A program made the position numbers and the translations under genes. The notes under the pieces are model-generated. The model saw nothing but the letters and a program-made list of their open reading frames with translations. It was not told where the DNA came from and made no database searches. Positions 42,899 to 54,902 of a DNA stretch of 64,000 bases are shown in pieces. The stretch's first letter is position 1. Each line of letters opens with the position of its first letter. Source of the DNA: Euclidia mi (taxonomy: Eukaryota; Arthropoda; Insecta; Lepidoptera; Erebidae); the NCBI GenBank assembly GCA_944739405.2, contig OX123193.2:20759516-20823515 (forward strand), given 5' to 3'.

Positions 42899-45778
42899 TC
42901 ATTCAATTACGGCCAGTTTCTTAAGGGATTTCAATATTTTTATACGGAACTGACTCTCACTATCATGGAACACGTCAGCATCTGACACATTCTTGAGGAA
43001 CGAATTCAAATCCCTACACATTCTACTTAAAGGTGCATTCAGGCCAAGGTTTGTTTTTGATACGGGTACGGTGAGAATGTTGCAAATGGGCTTACGTGGA
43101 GGTCTCCTGGGTACATTAATGGTTATGTTAGAAGTCAAATAATTACCATCTATTTTACCATGCAATGCTTTGTGTAAGAAAATTAAACCATGCATCAGTC
43201 TTCTATCACGTAGGGAGTCCATTTCATAAAAACTAAGCCGATGCTGGTATGGAGCTCTTGAAGATATATTTTGAGACATATAAGCAATGTGACGTGTGAA
43301 TGATCTTTGAATATTTTCAACTCGTTGGGAATGGATAGAGTAATGTGGGTTCCATGCAATAGCACAATATTCCAGCCGGCTACGTACTAGGGCGTTGTAT
43401 AATATTATCTTGGTCCGAACGAACTTGAAGTCTTTTGTATTACGTTTAATAAACCCTAACATTTGAGCTGACTTTTTCACCACTTCATCAATATGCTTTT
43501 TAAAATTTAACCTCTCATCCATTATGACACCGAGATCACGTACTTCATTTACTTTCGAAAGCGATACACCATTTATTTGGTAGTTAGAGATTTGAGGTTG
43601 CTTCTTCCTTGTGAATTTTATATGACAACATTTCCTAACATTGAGGGACATGCAGTTGTTATCGCACCAATTTTGAATGCTATTTAAGTCATTTTGTAAA
43701 AGAGAAACATCTTCGCTAGATGAGATAGTCTTAAACAATTTGAGATCATCAGCAAAAAGTAAATATTTGCTATTCAGGATTTGAGCTGAAATAGTATTGA
43801 TGAAGAGTGAGAATAAACATGGGCCAAGATGCGATCCTTGAGGTACTCCTGAGGTGGCATGATAAGGGAGGGATTCATATCCACACACAGCAACAACCAA
43901 CGACCTTCGAGCCAAGTAAGATTCAAACCACCTCAGAAGCGATCCATGTACCCCAGCTGATTCCAATCTGGATAGTAGCAGGGAGTGATTGACTTTGTCG
44001 AATGCACTACTGAAGTCGGTGTAGATTGCATCAACCTCATGTCCCTTGTCCAGAGCGCGTGATACATAATTTACAAATTCCGCCAGATTAGATTGTACGC
44101 TGCGACCAGCCTTAAAACCATGTTGATGAACAGATATTATTGGATCCAGATGATGTGTAATGATAGGACATAAAAGGGACTCGAAGATCTTTGCAAAACA
44201 AGAAAGTATAGAGATTGGGCGATAATTTTTGACGTCAGAAGGATCATCTTTTTTAAGGATTGGAACAATCCTAGCCCGTTTCCAAACTTCAGGAAATTGT
44301 CCGTATTTAAGTGATTTGTTATAGATGCTACATAGAGGAGCGGCGAGGGTCTTGCTGCACATTTTAATAAATATTGGTGGAATTCCATCTGGTCCAGGGC
44401 CCTTAGATACATCAAGGTTATTCAATGACTTTAATACTTTCTGCTCTAGAAATTGTACCTCACCGATCCCATTTAAGATGTTGGCTTTATCAATACTTGT
44501 CGACCAAGCTTTCCCTGTATTGTCAAAGATGGACGAAAAATGACTAGCAAATAAGTTTGCGATATCCGAACCTGTGTTAGCAATTAAATCGTTGAAGTGC
44601 ATGCTAGTAGGTAGCGTTGATGAACCATTACGTTTATTTTTTATATGGGACCAAAACATTCTAGAATTTTTCTGAATACTAACCTCAATTTTATGTTTAT
44701 ACTCTCTGTAACAGGTCTGTGAGATTTTATGACAACGACTACGAAGTAATTCAAAGCTCAAACGATCACGAGGATTGTTGTATTTGCGATATCGTTGTCT
44801 TAATTTTTCTTTTTCACGTAACAGTTTTATTAATGCGCTAGAGAACCAGGGTGGAAATTGTGGCTTTTTACGTACATGTTTAGGCACATATTTGTCAACG
44901 ACGACATGCAAAACACTATAAAATACAGAAACTATTTCATTAACATCATTGCAATTGGCAAATGATACACTCCAGTCTACGGATTTCAATTCTGATAGAA
45001 TGTTATCATAATCTGCTTTATAAAAATTATATCCAGCTCGGGGTTTGGGCTTTAAAGTACTATAATTAAAAATGGGGATGGTAATGAGAAGGTTTGGATG
45101 ATATGAATCTAATTTACTTATAAGGTCACTCGACTGAGATACTTTAATATCGGACTTGTTACTTAGAACCAAGTCAAGTACGTTACCGTTACAATTTTTA
45201 ACATTATTATATTGGTGAAGATTATTAAGAGAAATGAAATCAATGAGTGTATATCCCAAGGGACAACAGTAATTGGTAGGTGTCATTTGCGTGCTGTTAT
45301 TGGTTAGGGTCCAGTTAATGAATCCTAAATTGAAATCCCCAAGAATAATCACATCATCTACATAATTCATTATACTAGTTACGTTATCCAAAAATACAGA
45401 TAGGGTATCCAAATTGATAGGTGGTGGCAGATACACAACACAAATAGCGATCTTTTTGACACAATTTTGAGAACCAATATCCACTACGACCCACAAATCT
45501 TCGACGGTAGATTCCCAAGTTTTTAGTCTCACCGATTTGAAGTTATTTAAAACTGCAAGGAGAACACCACCACCATCTTTTTTGGATTCACTATGACAGA
45601 CACGATCACGCCGATAAATAACATATCTTGGATCTATAATTTCAGAATTAGATATGTTTGCATTGAGCCAAGTCTCAGTAAACGCAATCAGTTCAAAGTT
45701 ATTTAACAAAATATTATTATAAATGTCTTCTATTTTGGTACGCATTCCGCGCACATTCTGATAATATAAATCAAGCAT
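42899..45778 (-). CDS. LINE ORF2: endonuclease and reverse transcriptase, intact
   Basis: 959 codons from ATG 45778-45776, 46 bases after the ORF1 stop. The N-terminal APE-type endonuclease includes YYQNVRGMRTK (5-15), TETW (35-38) and LGDFNLG (~147). RT motifs are SKGPGPDGIPP (~455), DFSSAFDKVNH (~585), GVPQGSHLGPC (~638) and the catalytic FADD (~670). The C-terminal domain includes SRLEYCAIAWNP. The protein nicks the target and copies element RNA in place. No stop or frameshift is seen. Related to ORF2 at 1-2386. Confidence 0.95.
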   Translation of the reverse strand: MLDLYYQNVRGMRTKIEDIYNNILLNNFELIAFTETWLNANISNSEIIDPRYVIYRRDRVCHSESKKDGGGVLLAVLNNFKSVRLKTWESTVEDLWVVVDIGSQNCVKKIAICVVYLPPPINLDTLSVFLDNVTSIMNYVDDVIILGDFNLGFINWTLTNNSTQMTPTNYCCPLGYTLIDFISLNNLHQYNNVKNCNGNVLDLVLSNKSDIKVSQSSDLISKLDSYHPNLLITIPIFNYSTLKPKPRAGYNFYKADYDNILSELKSVDWSVSFANCNDVNEIVSVFYSVLHVVVDKYVPKHVRKKPQFPPWFSSALIKLLREKEKLRQRYRKYNNPRDRLSFELLRSRCHKISQTCYREYKHKIEVSIQKNSRMFWSHIKNKRNGSSTLPTSMHFNDLIANTGSDIANLFASHFSSIFDNTGKAWSTSIDKANILNGIGEVQFLEQKVLKSLNNLDVSKGPGPDGIPPIFIKMCSKTLAAPLCSIYNKSLKYGQFPEVWKRARIVPILKKDDPSDVKNYRPISILSCFAKIFESLLCPIITHHLDPIISVHQHGFKAGRSVQSNLAEFVNYVSRALDKGHEVDAIYTDFSSAFDKVNHSLLLSRLESAGVHGSLLRWFESYLARRSLVVAVCGYESLPYHATSGVPQGSHLGPCLFSLFINTISAQILNSKYLLFADDLKLFKTISSSEDVSLLQNDLNSIQNWCDNNCMSLNVRKCCHIKFTRKKQPQISNYQINGVSLSKVNEVRDLGVIMDERLNFKKHIDEVVKKSAQMLGFIKRNTKDFKFVRTKIILYNALVRSRLEYCAIAWNPHYSIHSQRVENIQRSFTRHIAYMSQNISSRAPYQHRLSFYEMDSLRDRRLMHGLIFLHKALHGKIDGNYLTSNITINVPRRPPRKPICNILTVPVSKTNLGLNAPLSRMCRDLNSFLKNVSDADVFHDSESQFRIKILKSLKKLAVIE

Positions 45779-45824
45779 TGCGACAGAGACACACCAAATT
45801 GTACTAGATAAAAAACAGATTATA

Positions 45825-46898
45825 TTACTTAATGCGACTCAAACAGTTCATGTTCCGAATATAAATGGCTTGAGATTGTTCATCTTTACGAACATAAATC
45901 CGACCATTTCTAACCCAAACAAATTTATAAGAAACCTGCTTCGCTAGCTTTCTTGTCTCTGCGTGTAATTTCTTATTAGTTGGGCTAAGATGTTCAGTAA
46001 CGTATACAGGGAGGCATTTATCAGCGATACCCAGATGACTGGAATTCAGTTTCTCTTTTGGGTTCTTTTTGTTGAAACCAATAACTGCAGCTATGATGGT
46101 ATCCCGTTGTCGAGGAGTACGAAGTTTGGCGATAACCGAGCGTGGGTTTTGTCTATTTTGGTCCATTTTTGCGACTCTAGTGATCTGCAGAATATCCTCA
46201 TCGGCGATTGAACAACCAATGGTTTTTGTGAGGTGTATGAAAGTATTGGCCAAATTTTCACTCTTATTCTCTGGTATACCGTTTATTTCAAGGTTACTGT
46301 CACGCATGTGCTGTTCTACAATATTTAGCCTGGAGGTGAGATCGTTAACGTCAGTGAGGAGGCGCTCATTATCCGTTTGCAATTTTTCTATTATGACATC
46401 TTTCGCCTCAAGTTTCTTCTTCATATCCTCGTAACAGTTGTTAAAGAAAGCAACTGATTCTTGAAATATAGCCATTTGGTTATTTATATTATGTAATTCG
46501 CTAGTCACCGATTTAAGGCAACTATTGAGTTCCTGCTTAACAATATCTCGTAACCTGCTTTCAGTGATATATTGGTCTTCGTTTTCCATGTATGATATCG
46601 CATCCGTGGCCCTTTTTCTCAGAGTCACATTATTCGTCTCGGGTGACATATTCTTCTGAGGGCTGGGACTGTTTACACAAGGACGTGCTGGAGTATGCGT
46701 ATTGTCGGTTTTCGGTATTTTATTACGACATTCTGGACATTTCCATGCATTTTTCTGTTCGTTTTTCATTGCTTTAAAATGTTTCTCTGTTATATTTGCA
46801 CAGCTTAAATCGTATTTTAACTTACACAAACAGCAAGCCAAAAAGTCCTTAGGCACCGCCTTAAAACATCCTGCACATCCATGGCCAACTGGAGCCAT
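45825..46898 (-). CDS. LINE ORF1: PHD-like finger, coiled coil, RNA-binding fold
   Basis: 357 codons from ATG 46898-46896. Residues ~9-58 form a PHD/RING-like zinc finger (CAGC, CCLCKLKYDLSC, WKCPEC spacing). Residues ~105-205 are predicted coiled coil. Residues ~205-345 are an L1-type RRM plus C-terminal domain (NLEINGIPE, IADEDILQITRVAK, LPVYVTEHLSP, FVWVRNGRIYVRKDE). ORF1 proteins trimerise through the coiled coil and coat element RNA; the finger may contact chromatin. Intact. Confidence 0.92.
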   Translation of the reverse strand: MAPVGHGCAGCFKAVPKDFLACCLCKLKYDLSCANITEKHFKAMKNEQKNAWKCPECRNKIPKTDNTHTPARPCVNSPSPQKNMSPETNNVTLRKRATDAISYMENEDQYITESRLRDIVKQELNSCLKSVTSELHNINNQMAIFQESVAFFNNCYEDMKKKLEAKDVIIEKLQTDNERLLTDVNDLTSRLNIVEQHMRDSNLEINGIPENKSENLANTFIHLTKTIGCSIADEDILQITRVAKMDQNRQNPRSVIAKLRTPRQRDTIIAAVIGFNKKNPKEKLNSSHLGIADKCLPVYVTEHLSPTNKKLHAETRKLAKQVSYKFVWVRNGRIYVRKDEQSQAIYIRNMNCLSRIK

Positions 46899-47194
46899 TT
46901 TTATCGGATTTCAATTACTGAACAAAATAAATGTTATGCGTCTAATGGATTACGCTTTACTACAGCGATGTAAGCGCTGGCTTTACGACGTACACAGGTC
47001 TTAGTGCGCGTGAGCAGCGAGCGAGCCGCGGGTTGTCGTAGGTCAGTTCAAATTTAACACTTAATGAATTTAAAAAATGCTTTTGCTTATTACTCACGAT
47101 TGTCAAAAGTTCCAGTCTCGAGATAAACACTATTGTTGAGCAAATTACACCAGCTTTACTATGATATATAGCACTTGTAATAACACTTATAATA

Positions 47195-47404
47195 ACCACA
47201 CAATTACGATTATTTTAACAGAGCAAAACAAAAGCGTGTTGTCTTGTATGCAAATTATCTAATATATTAATCATAAACTGTTACTTTATTTTGAACATAA
47301 CATAGATGTATGAACTAAAATAATCTTAATTTCAGCCTATTTTTCAAAAATGTGGTCTTATCTACCTACACTCTTGCCACTAATGTAGCTTTATAAAAAT
47401 TATT
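47195..47404. other. Unassigned sequence within copia complex
   Basis: AT-rich; no copia RT motif, TE end or open frame recognised. Confidence 0.35.
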
Positions 47405-47605
47405 ACTTTTCTTTCATAATTCATAATTCTTTATTTGCACAAAATGTAGGTACATTACAAGAGGTAAATTTGGTAATAAGCAGTGCCAGGTACATTTTGT
47501 CGTGTCAAGACATGCAAATATAGGTGGTATTAAAGTTATACATAAAAGTTATGATGATTTTATAATAATATCAGACTTAGGTACAACAATAATTAAGTAT
47601 GTGCT
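47405..47605 (-). mobile_element. Probable 5'-truncated LINE 3' end
   Basis: On the minus strand the segment runs to TTTGTGCAAATAAAGAATTATGAATTATG, the same kind of 3' end as the LINE at 58374-60060 (TTGCACAATAAAGAATTATC). No coding part remains and the boundaries are approximate. Confidence 0.5.
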
Positions 47606-47607
47606 CA

Positions 47608-48039
47608 ATATATATTGTACATTCATACATACATATCGTCTCGCCCTTTATCCCCAGTAGGGTAGGCAGAGGTGTATTTCTACACCTACTTTTCGCCAGA
47701 TATACTTTAGTCCCACGTAATAAGGGGCGAGCCTATTGCCGTACCGGGCACATTTCCAGACTCCGTGCTGCTACTGAGAATTTCGTGACAGAAAAACCTA
47801 ATAACACTGCGCGACCCAGGAATCGAACCCGAGACCTCCCGATCCCACGCGCACATTCATGCCGCGAGACCAACGAGGCAGTCGTATAGGGTTTGATGTC
47901 GAGTTTTCCGTCTCTACGCAAAGATGGTATTTGCATCGTGTTATCCCTTAGTCGCCTCTTACGACACCCACGGGAAGATAGGGGGTGGTGACACTTGTAT
48001 TCTATGCCGTCAACCACACGGCTACACTATATATATTGT
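47608..48039 (-). mobile_element. SINE, second full copy, inverted
   Basis: Body 47619-48028 flanked by ATATATATTGT (47608-47618, 48029-48039). It is the reverse complement of the 4880-5278 family, with the same CCGTGTGGTTGACGGC start, B box, CCTCTGCCTACCC tail region and ATGT-type end. It is seven bases longer at the 5' side (AGTGTAG), so the copy at 4880 probably lacks the true start. Confidence 0.9.
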
Positions 48040-48071
48040 TTTAGTAAAAATATTTAAAAAAATCCACTTAA
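48040..48071 (-). pseudogene. copia pol fragment left of the TTAA transposon
   Basis: Read on the minus strand across the TTAA target, the copia frame IKAIDV (ending at 56502) would continue K-W-I-F at 48071-48060, matching the conserved copia DVKWV motif at the start of reverse transcriptase. Only a few codons are readable before the SINE, so the assignment rests on this short match and on the LTR order. Confidence 0.6.
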
Positions 48072-49711
48072 GGCGCTGTCCTAAGCGACTGTTTTGGTAA
48101 ATGAGGGGGTGAAGCAGGGGAGGTGAAGGGAACTTAGCTCCGTCTACTGCGGGGCGCCCCCCTGCATTCTCGTCGCGTGCGGCCGTATTCTGGCGACATC
48201 CGTATTCCAGTATTTCAAAATCGCAAGCAAAACGTTTTAGCATATTGAATTGAGATACTGATATTAAAATTTATATTACATACATCAATCTGTTTGCACA
48301 ATATAGGCATAGCGCAATTTTTGTTCTCAGTGCAGCCATGAGCAAAACTGGTTTACATTAGACGTTATAGGTATTAAATGTTGACGAAAGTAGGTAAATA
48401 CCTACGTGCCGTAAGATGATAAAAATAATTAAGTCAGTTCCATGTATGGAGAGGCCATTATTATGTTTGTTTTGTTTTTGTATAAAAATAGTGAAGCAGT
48501 TCATAGAATACCTACATCTAATACCATTCCTGCCAGTTTTCAAATCTGTTTTGCAATAAATTGGCTGTGACATACGGGCGGACAGACAGACAGACATTGC
48601 GAATCTATTAGGGTTCCGTTTTTACAATTTTTGGCTACGGTACCCTAAAAAACACAATACTGCTCTACTAAGCGCAAAAGCCGTATCTCATCTAAAGCGA
48701 GTTACGAGATAATTGAAGTTTAGTAAAAGTTGATTTCTTTTATTTATTTATGGATGTTTATTGTTATTATGGGTTATAATTATTATGGCAAAGGTTTCGA
48801 AATACGTCGCCGTTTTTAGGGGTTGTGAGTGATTGGAGAGGGAGCAAGGGAGGTCTTGAAACACCCCTCACCATTTTCACTTGCCGGAAATACTTGGTTT
48901 CCTCTGAAGAAAAAATCTCCAAACATCGGTGTGTATGGCACTGCCAACTTCCACATTCATCACACTAGTTTAATAAACTAAGGTTGTCGGAGCCCTGCGA
49001 AGGGCTCCTATTTTCAGATTAAGGGTCAAAAGAGAACCTAATATAACCTATTTATTTACTTATTACAGTCGCACCTAACCCAAGGCACTCGAAAGCAATG
49101 ACGCACAGATTTGACATTAGCTGTCAATATGATCATTCCAAGATGGCAGTTTTGCGTTTCGTTTCACGTTTTTCACATAAAACCTAAAAATTACAATTGT
49201 AAGACTGTACTAAAGTATAAAAACTATGTTCCGTTTTGCATAATTGCCGAAGTATTTATGAAATTTTGGAAATTGTTTAAAAATATTTAGTCGCAACTCC
49301 GGCAGCCAAAAATACTTTTAGGGGATTAAAACGAACTACCTTAAGCCCCCTACACTACCAATACCCTCAAATTCAGGCGACTCGTTTCGAAACCCAACCC
49401 ATTATTATTTTTCAAAATAGATGAAACATCAAAAATATATGTGGATATACCTTATTCATGAGATACTGCTATGTCGCTCAGAAAATTATAGAATTAGAAT
49501 TTGAGTTACTGCTTTTTCGTTAGCTCTCGTCATACATGTTTGTATGGAAAAATATAAAAAAATTCTTTCGCTTCAAATTTGTGTTGTTTCAAAGCAAATA
49601 AATATTAAAAGATATTTATTTATATTCATTTATAATTTACTAACGAAATACAGAGTTTACAGCTCACCAAAAGTTAGCTGTCTGCTACAACCCAGCAGGT
49701 TTTCTTAATTC

Positions 49712-50460
49712 TCATCGAATGTTAAAGGCAGTGTGTGAGATGATAAGACTTATTATTTGCTGTTGTTCACGAGGCACAGTTTCATTTACTTTCCTTTTAC
49801 GGCTTGGTATTGTAGAAATTTCAAGCACTGATGAAACATTTTCCTCTCCGTGATCTCGCAATGCCATCCCTTGAGCTTGACGAGAATCAACAATTACAGG
49901 CAACTGCCAATTCATATAAAATATCACAAGCTTCTCCCAGAAAACATCATCTCTTTCTATAATTTATAGTTTTAGTGGTATACTTTCACCACTCCACACA
50001 GCAAATAAACACTTTTGTTTGCGTGTAACGTGGCGTTGCCCCTGAATTTGGTAATAACAATTACAATATTTGTTGAGACTAGTCAGTTCACTTTTTATCA
50101 TGTTTCCATATTTGTATTTTATTTGCTCTTATACTATTCTGCAGGCCATTCTTATAGGCAACTTTAGAACATTAAATTTCCACAATCGTGTTTGGACCTA
50201 TTAATCCATCTGGCGTGGCACCAATAATCGAATAATCCACAAGGCTCGATTGTTACATTTTCTTGCTTCGACAGTTGTTGCAAAGCCAATTGTTCATTTT
50301 AGATTCCATGCGCAACTGATTTAACATTGCAAATATTTTATTTGTACAAAATATTTTTTACTACGTTGGCTTTACTGCTGTTATCTCTTCTTTTTACCAC
50401 TATACAAAAATTTCAATCTGTCAACATATTCTTACGCAATTCGAACCAGTCACTGCTATC
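49712..50460 (-). pseudogene. YqaJ-like exonuclease remnant, copy 2
   Basis: The reverse complement parallels copy 1: FYMNWQLPVIVDSRQAQGMALRDHG in an open piece (49712-49927), and GATPDGLIG and VEI followed by the same TAA (50174-50172) instead of Lys. The shared stop shows that both copies descend from an already inactive source and moved with help from another element. Confidence 0.82.
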
Positions 50461-50889
50461 CCTCTTGTAATTTTTGCTTATCACTACGGAATTTGAGTCA
50501 AATTAGTTAAACAAATTGTTTGGCATTTCTTGGCTAGCTCTTGAACAGATCGTGTTAGGAATGACTGAAGTCAAATGTGTGTAAGACGTTGCAGAACTGT
50601 TATCTTTAACTTCACTGTAATTACAATAATGACAATTAGTTACGTACTTTATTATTAAAAAAATACTATATCTTGTGTTATAGCAAACAGAGAAGTCAAA
50701 AATTTGAATTTTTTAAGAAATTTAGAAAATAGTATTTTTATAAAGTATTTTAACACTTTTTAAAACGAGTATAATACAAATAGAAAGAACTCACGTTCGT
50801 AGCTTTGTTTATGTAGTATAAAGCTAACATCATCAACACCACCTGCCAGTATACTCACTTTACTACACTGCTCACTAGAAAAGCTAATA

Positions 50890-51534
50890 ATGTCACAGCT
50901 TGATAGCATTCAAACGGCACAGAAAAGTTTGGAGGACTGCTTTACGAAGAGGATGACTGAACTGGAGTCGCAACTACAGGCTGCTGGTCCCGCCAAAGAT
51001 ACAGTATCGAAACTGGCAGATGAATTCCGTCAGTTCCGGGAGCTCATGTACAGCATGCTTGGTCTCCTTCGCAAACAGATCGAAGAGTGTTCGAATATGA
51101 TCGACGCAATGGAAACCAGACACCGTCGTAAGAACTTTCTCTTCTTGGGGGTGCCCGAAACTGAGAAAGAGGACTGTTCAGCACTCATCGTGAACATAGT
51201 ACAGACGAAGTCGGGCCTAAAAGACTTCGCTGTTCAGTCAATAAGTGGCTGTTACAGACTTGGCGCACCCAGTAAGCAGCATCACAGGCCAATCGTAGTA
51301 CGCTTTTCCCGGGTCGATCTGAAGGCTTCTGTTTGGCGGGCAAAATCGGCTCTGAAAGGCTCGAAAGTCACGGTCAAAGAATTCCTGACTAAAGCCCGAC
51401 AGGCTGTGTTCCTTAGAGCTCGTCAGTATTTCGGAATGCGGCAATGCTGGACTCAGCGAAAACGTGATTTTAGAGCGAGATCCAAGATGGACCTCGCTCT
51501 AAAATCACGTCTTCGCTGGAACTGGATTCCCTGA
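50890..51534 (+). CDS. LINE ORF1 with altered C-terminus
   Basis: 214 codons from ATG 50890. Coiled coil in residues ~1-75, then an L1-type RRM (RRKNFLFLGVPETE, CYRLGAPS, PIVVRFSR) and the start of a C-terminal domain (SKVTVKEFLTKARQ). The last ~25 residues come from a 65-base hairpin (arms 51454-51479 and 51493-51518), so the true C-terminus was replaced by a snap-back duplication. An RNA-binding chaperone if functional. Confidence 0.8.
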   Translation: MSQLDSIQTAQKSLEDCFTKRMTELESQLQAAGPAKDTVSKLADEFRQFRELMYSMLGLLRKQIEECSNMIDAMETRHRRKNFLFLGVPETEKEDCSALIVNIVQTKSGLKDFAVQSISGCYRLGAPSKQHHRPIVVRFSRVDLKASVWRAKSALKGSKVTVKEFLTKARQAVFLRARQYFGMRQCWTQRKRDFRARSKMDLALKSRLRWNWIP

Positions 51535-51971
51535 TGGAGAAATATCCCAAAGCGACGACTGATGGTTCCACAGCGGCAACAGTATTATATAAGTTGTATC
51601 ACATTATCAGAACATTATTGATGTTATTTGATTGAAATAATTATTCCGTATAGCTGTCAACATTAAACGTCAACAAAATATTTTACGAATACCTTCAAAA
51701 TAAAATAATTTCATCACTAGTGGACACTTGGAAGAAGTTTGTTCGGAAACATTGTAGCTTTAGATTTACATACTTATTATGGATTGTATTACGACTTCAT
51801 ATTTGTTTTATGTTTTGTTATTGTTATGTGCGAATGCAACAGAGTTAGCTGGCAGGTGGTGCAGAGATAAACGTCCCACCAACTTAATAACTTAGTTAAA
51901 TATTTTAATATCTTTTATTTTAGTATATACTTATATTTATATATAAAACTTTTATATTTATTATATTCGTA

Positions 51972-54902
51972 ATGTTAATAGATGATGATTCTTACCAATC
52001 TGCTAATGAATCCATTTCATTGTCAAATGAAAGTTTTTGCTCTTTGTCCGATACCTTGGGTTATTTTATGCGTCAGACTTTTAATCCTCATACACGTCAC
52101 GTATTTAATGTATGTCATATCAACGCTCAAAGTGTACCGAGCCACTATGATGATTTGCTAGAGGCTTTCTCTGATACATATGTGCACGCCATCCTGATCT
52201 CAGAGACTTGGTTCAAACCACATCTCCTTTCTACCTGCTACTCTCTTCCAGGTTTCATACTCATCAGAAATGATAGGGTGGACCGAAGAGGGGGTGGTGT
52301 CGCTATCTATTTACGTAGTGACCTACCCTACAAAATCCTTGCTTCCTCTTCTTATGAGTCTTGTACAGCTGAATTCCTATTTTTGGAGGTTTGTGTCAGG
52401 GGAACCAAGGCTGTGCTTGGTGTTGTTTATTGTCCTCCTTCTATTATTTCTCCAGTCTCGAATCGATTCTGGAATCTATAGGGTCCGAGTACACACATCA
52501 CATAGTCATGGGAGATTTCAACACTAACCTCCTTTCCCCCTCATCAATCACCTAGAGCCCGCAAACTCCTTCAAGTCATCGAATCATCCAATCTTCACAT
52601 ACTGCCAATGAATGCCACCCATCACAATATCGACGGCGATGACACTTGGCTTGATTTGATTATTACTTCCTCTCCTTCCTTAGTATCTTCCTACGGCCAA
52701 TATCCTGCTCCAGGTTTTCCCACCATGACCTCCTATATCTATCCTACGTCCTTAAGGCTCCTAAACCAGTTCCCAAAGTCTTGTATAGGCGCTGCTTTGG
52801 TCGTATGGATGTCGATAAGCTGTCCATGGACGCGGCTAATTTAAACTGGGATCATGTAATGACTGCTGTCGCTATCGATGACAAGGTGCAAGCTTTCAGA
52901 GACACCGTCATTGCCCTTTATGACGTACATGCACCAGTTCGAAGAATTAAATTGAAGCGTCCCCCAGCTCCTTGGATGACGAGGGAATACGAATGATGAT
53001 GAGACGCAGAAATCGCGCTTTCCGCAAGTTCAAAAAAGACCGCACCGAAGACAACTGGATCTGCTATAAGACTGCAAGAAATCGGTGTAATCAATTGATA
53101 CGCAACACCAAACGCCGATTTATCCTTAGTAATATAACTTTCTCGTCCCCTGCCAATACTTGGAAGTTCTTGGAAACCTTGGGTATTGGTAGACAGCGTA
53201 ATTTTGATCCTCCAACGACGCTAAGTTTGGATGATCTTAATCATCATTTCTCCTCTTCAGTATATTTGGGTCGGCACACTGAGCGTCGCACTGTAGATTA
53301 CGTAAATAATCTTGCCTGCTTAAACATAGACCCTTTTGAATTTTCTCCGGTGACACCTGCGGAGATCAAAAAGATAATCCTATCCATAAAGTCAAATGCT
53401 GTGGGCTGTGACAACATTAGTCGTAAGATGATCGTCTCAATCTTAGACCATCTGTTGGCACCATTAACCCACATCATTAACTTCTCCCTCACCTCCGGCT
53501 CCTTTCCGTCCTTATGGCGAAAGGCCTTTATCCTTCCACTGCCTAAAGTAACCAATGCTACCCTCCCAAATCATTTTCAACCCATTTCTATTCTCCCTTA
53601 CCTTTCTAAAGTCCTGGAAGCCTGCGTCCACAAGCAATTGTCCAGATTTGTTCAAAGTAATGAGCTACTGAGCCCATACCAATCTGGCTTCAGATCTGGG
53701 CATAGCACTGTATCCGCCCTGCTTAAGGTGACTGGCGATATGAGAGCGGGAATGGAGGAAACCAAGGTCACAGTGCTGGTCTTGGTGGACTTCACGAACG
53801 CTTTTAATACCGTCAGTCACGGAATCCTTCTATCCATCCTCTCCCATCTAAAGATCTCCTCGGTGGCACTGGATTGGTTTTCTAATTATCTTCAGGGACG
53901 ACAGCAGTCGGTTCGCCACGGTGAGTCTTCATCTAGTTGGTGTAACCTTCAATCTGGAGTTCCTCAAGGCGGAATACTTTCTTCATTGTTGTTTTCTATC
54001 TTTACCAATCTTCTAACTCAAAACTTTCAGTGTTCGTATCATTTGTATGCCGATGGCAGGCAGAAATAGATAACATATCTGCTGCTATTAACCGAATAAA
54101 CCTGGACCTTGTCAAATTGAAAAACTGGTCAGATAGCTTTGGTGTCAACGTTAATCCGAACAAATGTCAGGCCATTATTGTAGGGAGTCAACGTATGGTC
54201 CAAATAATTTACATTTCGGCTCTCCCACCGCTGATATATGACCAGTCATCTATAACATTTTGCCCTGTAGTAAAAGATCTTGGGTTATACATTGATAATA
54301 GTCTCAATTGGCAGGCTCATGTGACCAACGTTAGTCAGAGAGTCACAGGATCCCTGCGCGCTTTATATCGATTAAGGAATTTCCTTCCATGTAACACTAA
54401 GGTAATGCTTGTACAGACGTTGATTTTTCCTATCATAGACTATGCTGATGTGTGTTATTTTGACCTGAATGCAGATCTAATCAATAAATTAGACCGACTT
54501 CTGAATAACTGCATTCGATTCATTTACAATCTTCGCAAGTATGACCATGTGTTTGCTTATCGCACTGAACTCAACTGGCTACCCATTCGTCAACGCCGTA
54601 GTATGCGTGCTCTCACTACTCTCTTCTCTTTTCTTAACTCTCCAATCCCTCTTTCTTACTTGTCGTCCTATTTAAAGCACTTGTGCTCAAATCACAACAG
54701 AGATCTTCGCTCCTCTAACAATCGCCTCCTGTTATGTCCTTCCCACTCAACTAACTTCGTAAACTCCTCTTTCTTTGTTCAGTCTGTTCTTCTTTGGAAT
54801 AACCTTCCTCTTGAGATCAGGATGATTGCTAATCGGCTTTCTTTCAAGAAAAAAGTACGAGAGCTACTTTTACGTAAATTGGCAGAATCTTCAGCACAAT
54901 AA
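51972..54902 (+). pseudogene. LINE ORF2 (endonuclease, RT), frameshifted
   Basis: ATG 51972 leads into the endonuclease (VCHINAQSVPSHYDD, ISETWF, RGGGVAIYLRSDL, VVYCPPS), which frameshifts near 52478. The rest continues in other frames (HHIVMGDFNTN, WLDLIITSS, then 52781-52996). RT lies in 52972-54069: SNAVGCDNISRKM, FQPISILPYLSKVLE, VDFTNAFNTVSHG and SGVPQGGILSSLLFS. The catalytic YADD reads YADG where another shift occurs near 54055. The C-terminal domain runs 54030-54902 (KNWSDSFGVNVNPNKCQ, LNWLPIRQRRS). Inactive through at least three lesions. Confidence 0.88.

Larger units (their letters stand above)
42603..47194 (-). mobile_element. Intact CR1/Jockey-type LINE inside copia
   Basis: Both ORFs are open on the minus strand, with a 3' UTR (about 42640-42898) and a TTTA/AAAT repeat tail at 42613-42640. 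A candidate target duplication TTATAATA (42603-42610, 47187-47194) would make the insert 42611-47186, but it is AT-rich and uncertain, so the 5' end may differ. The GC-rich patch near 47005-47035 would then be 5' UTR. With two undamaged ORFs this is the best candidate for a recently active LINE in the window. Confidence 0.85.

Noticed and set aside
47195..47404. Missing copia reverse transcriptase hidden next to the CR1-like LINE
   Set aside because: No RT motif is visible on the minus strand in this stretch; the RT seems to be deleted.
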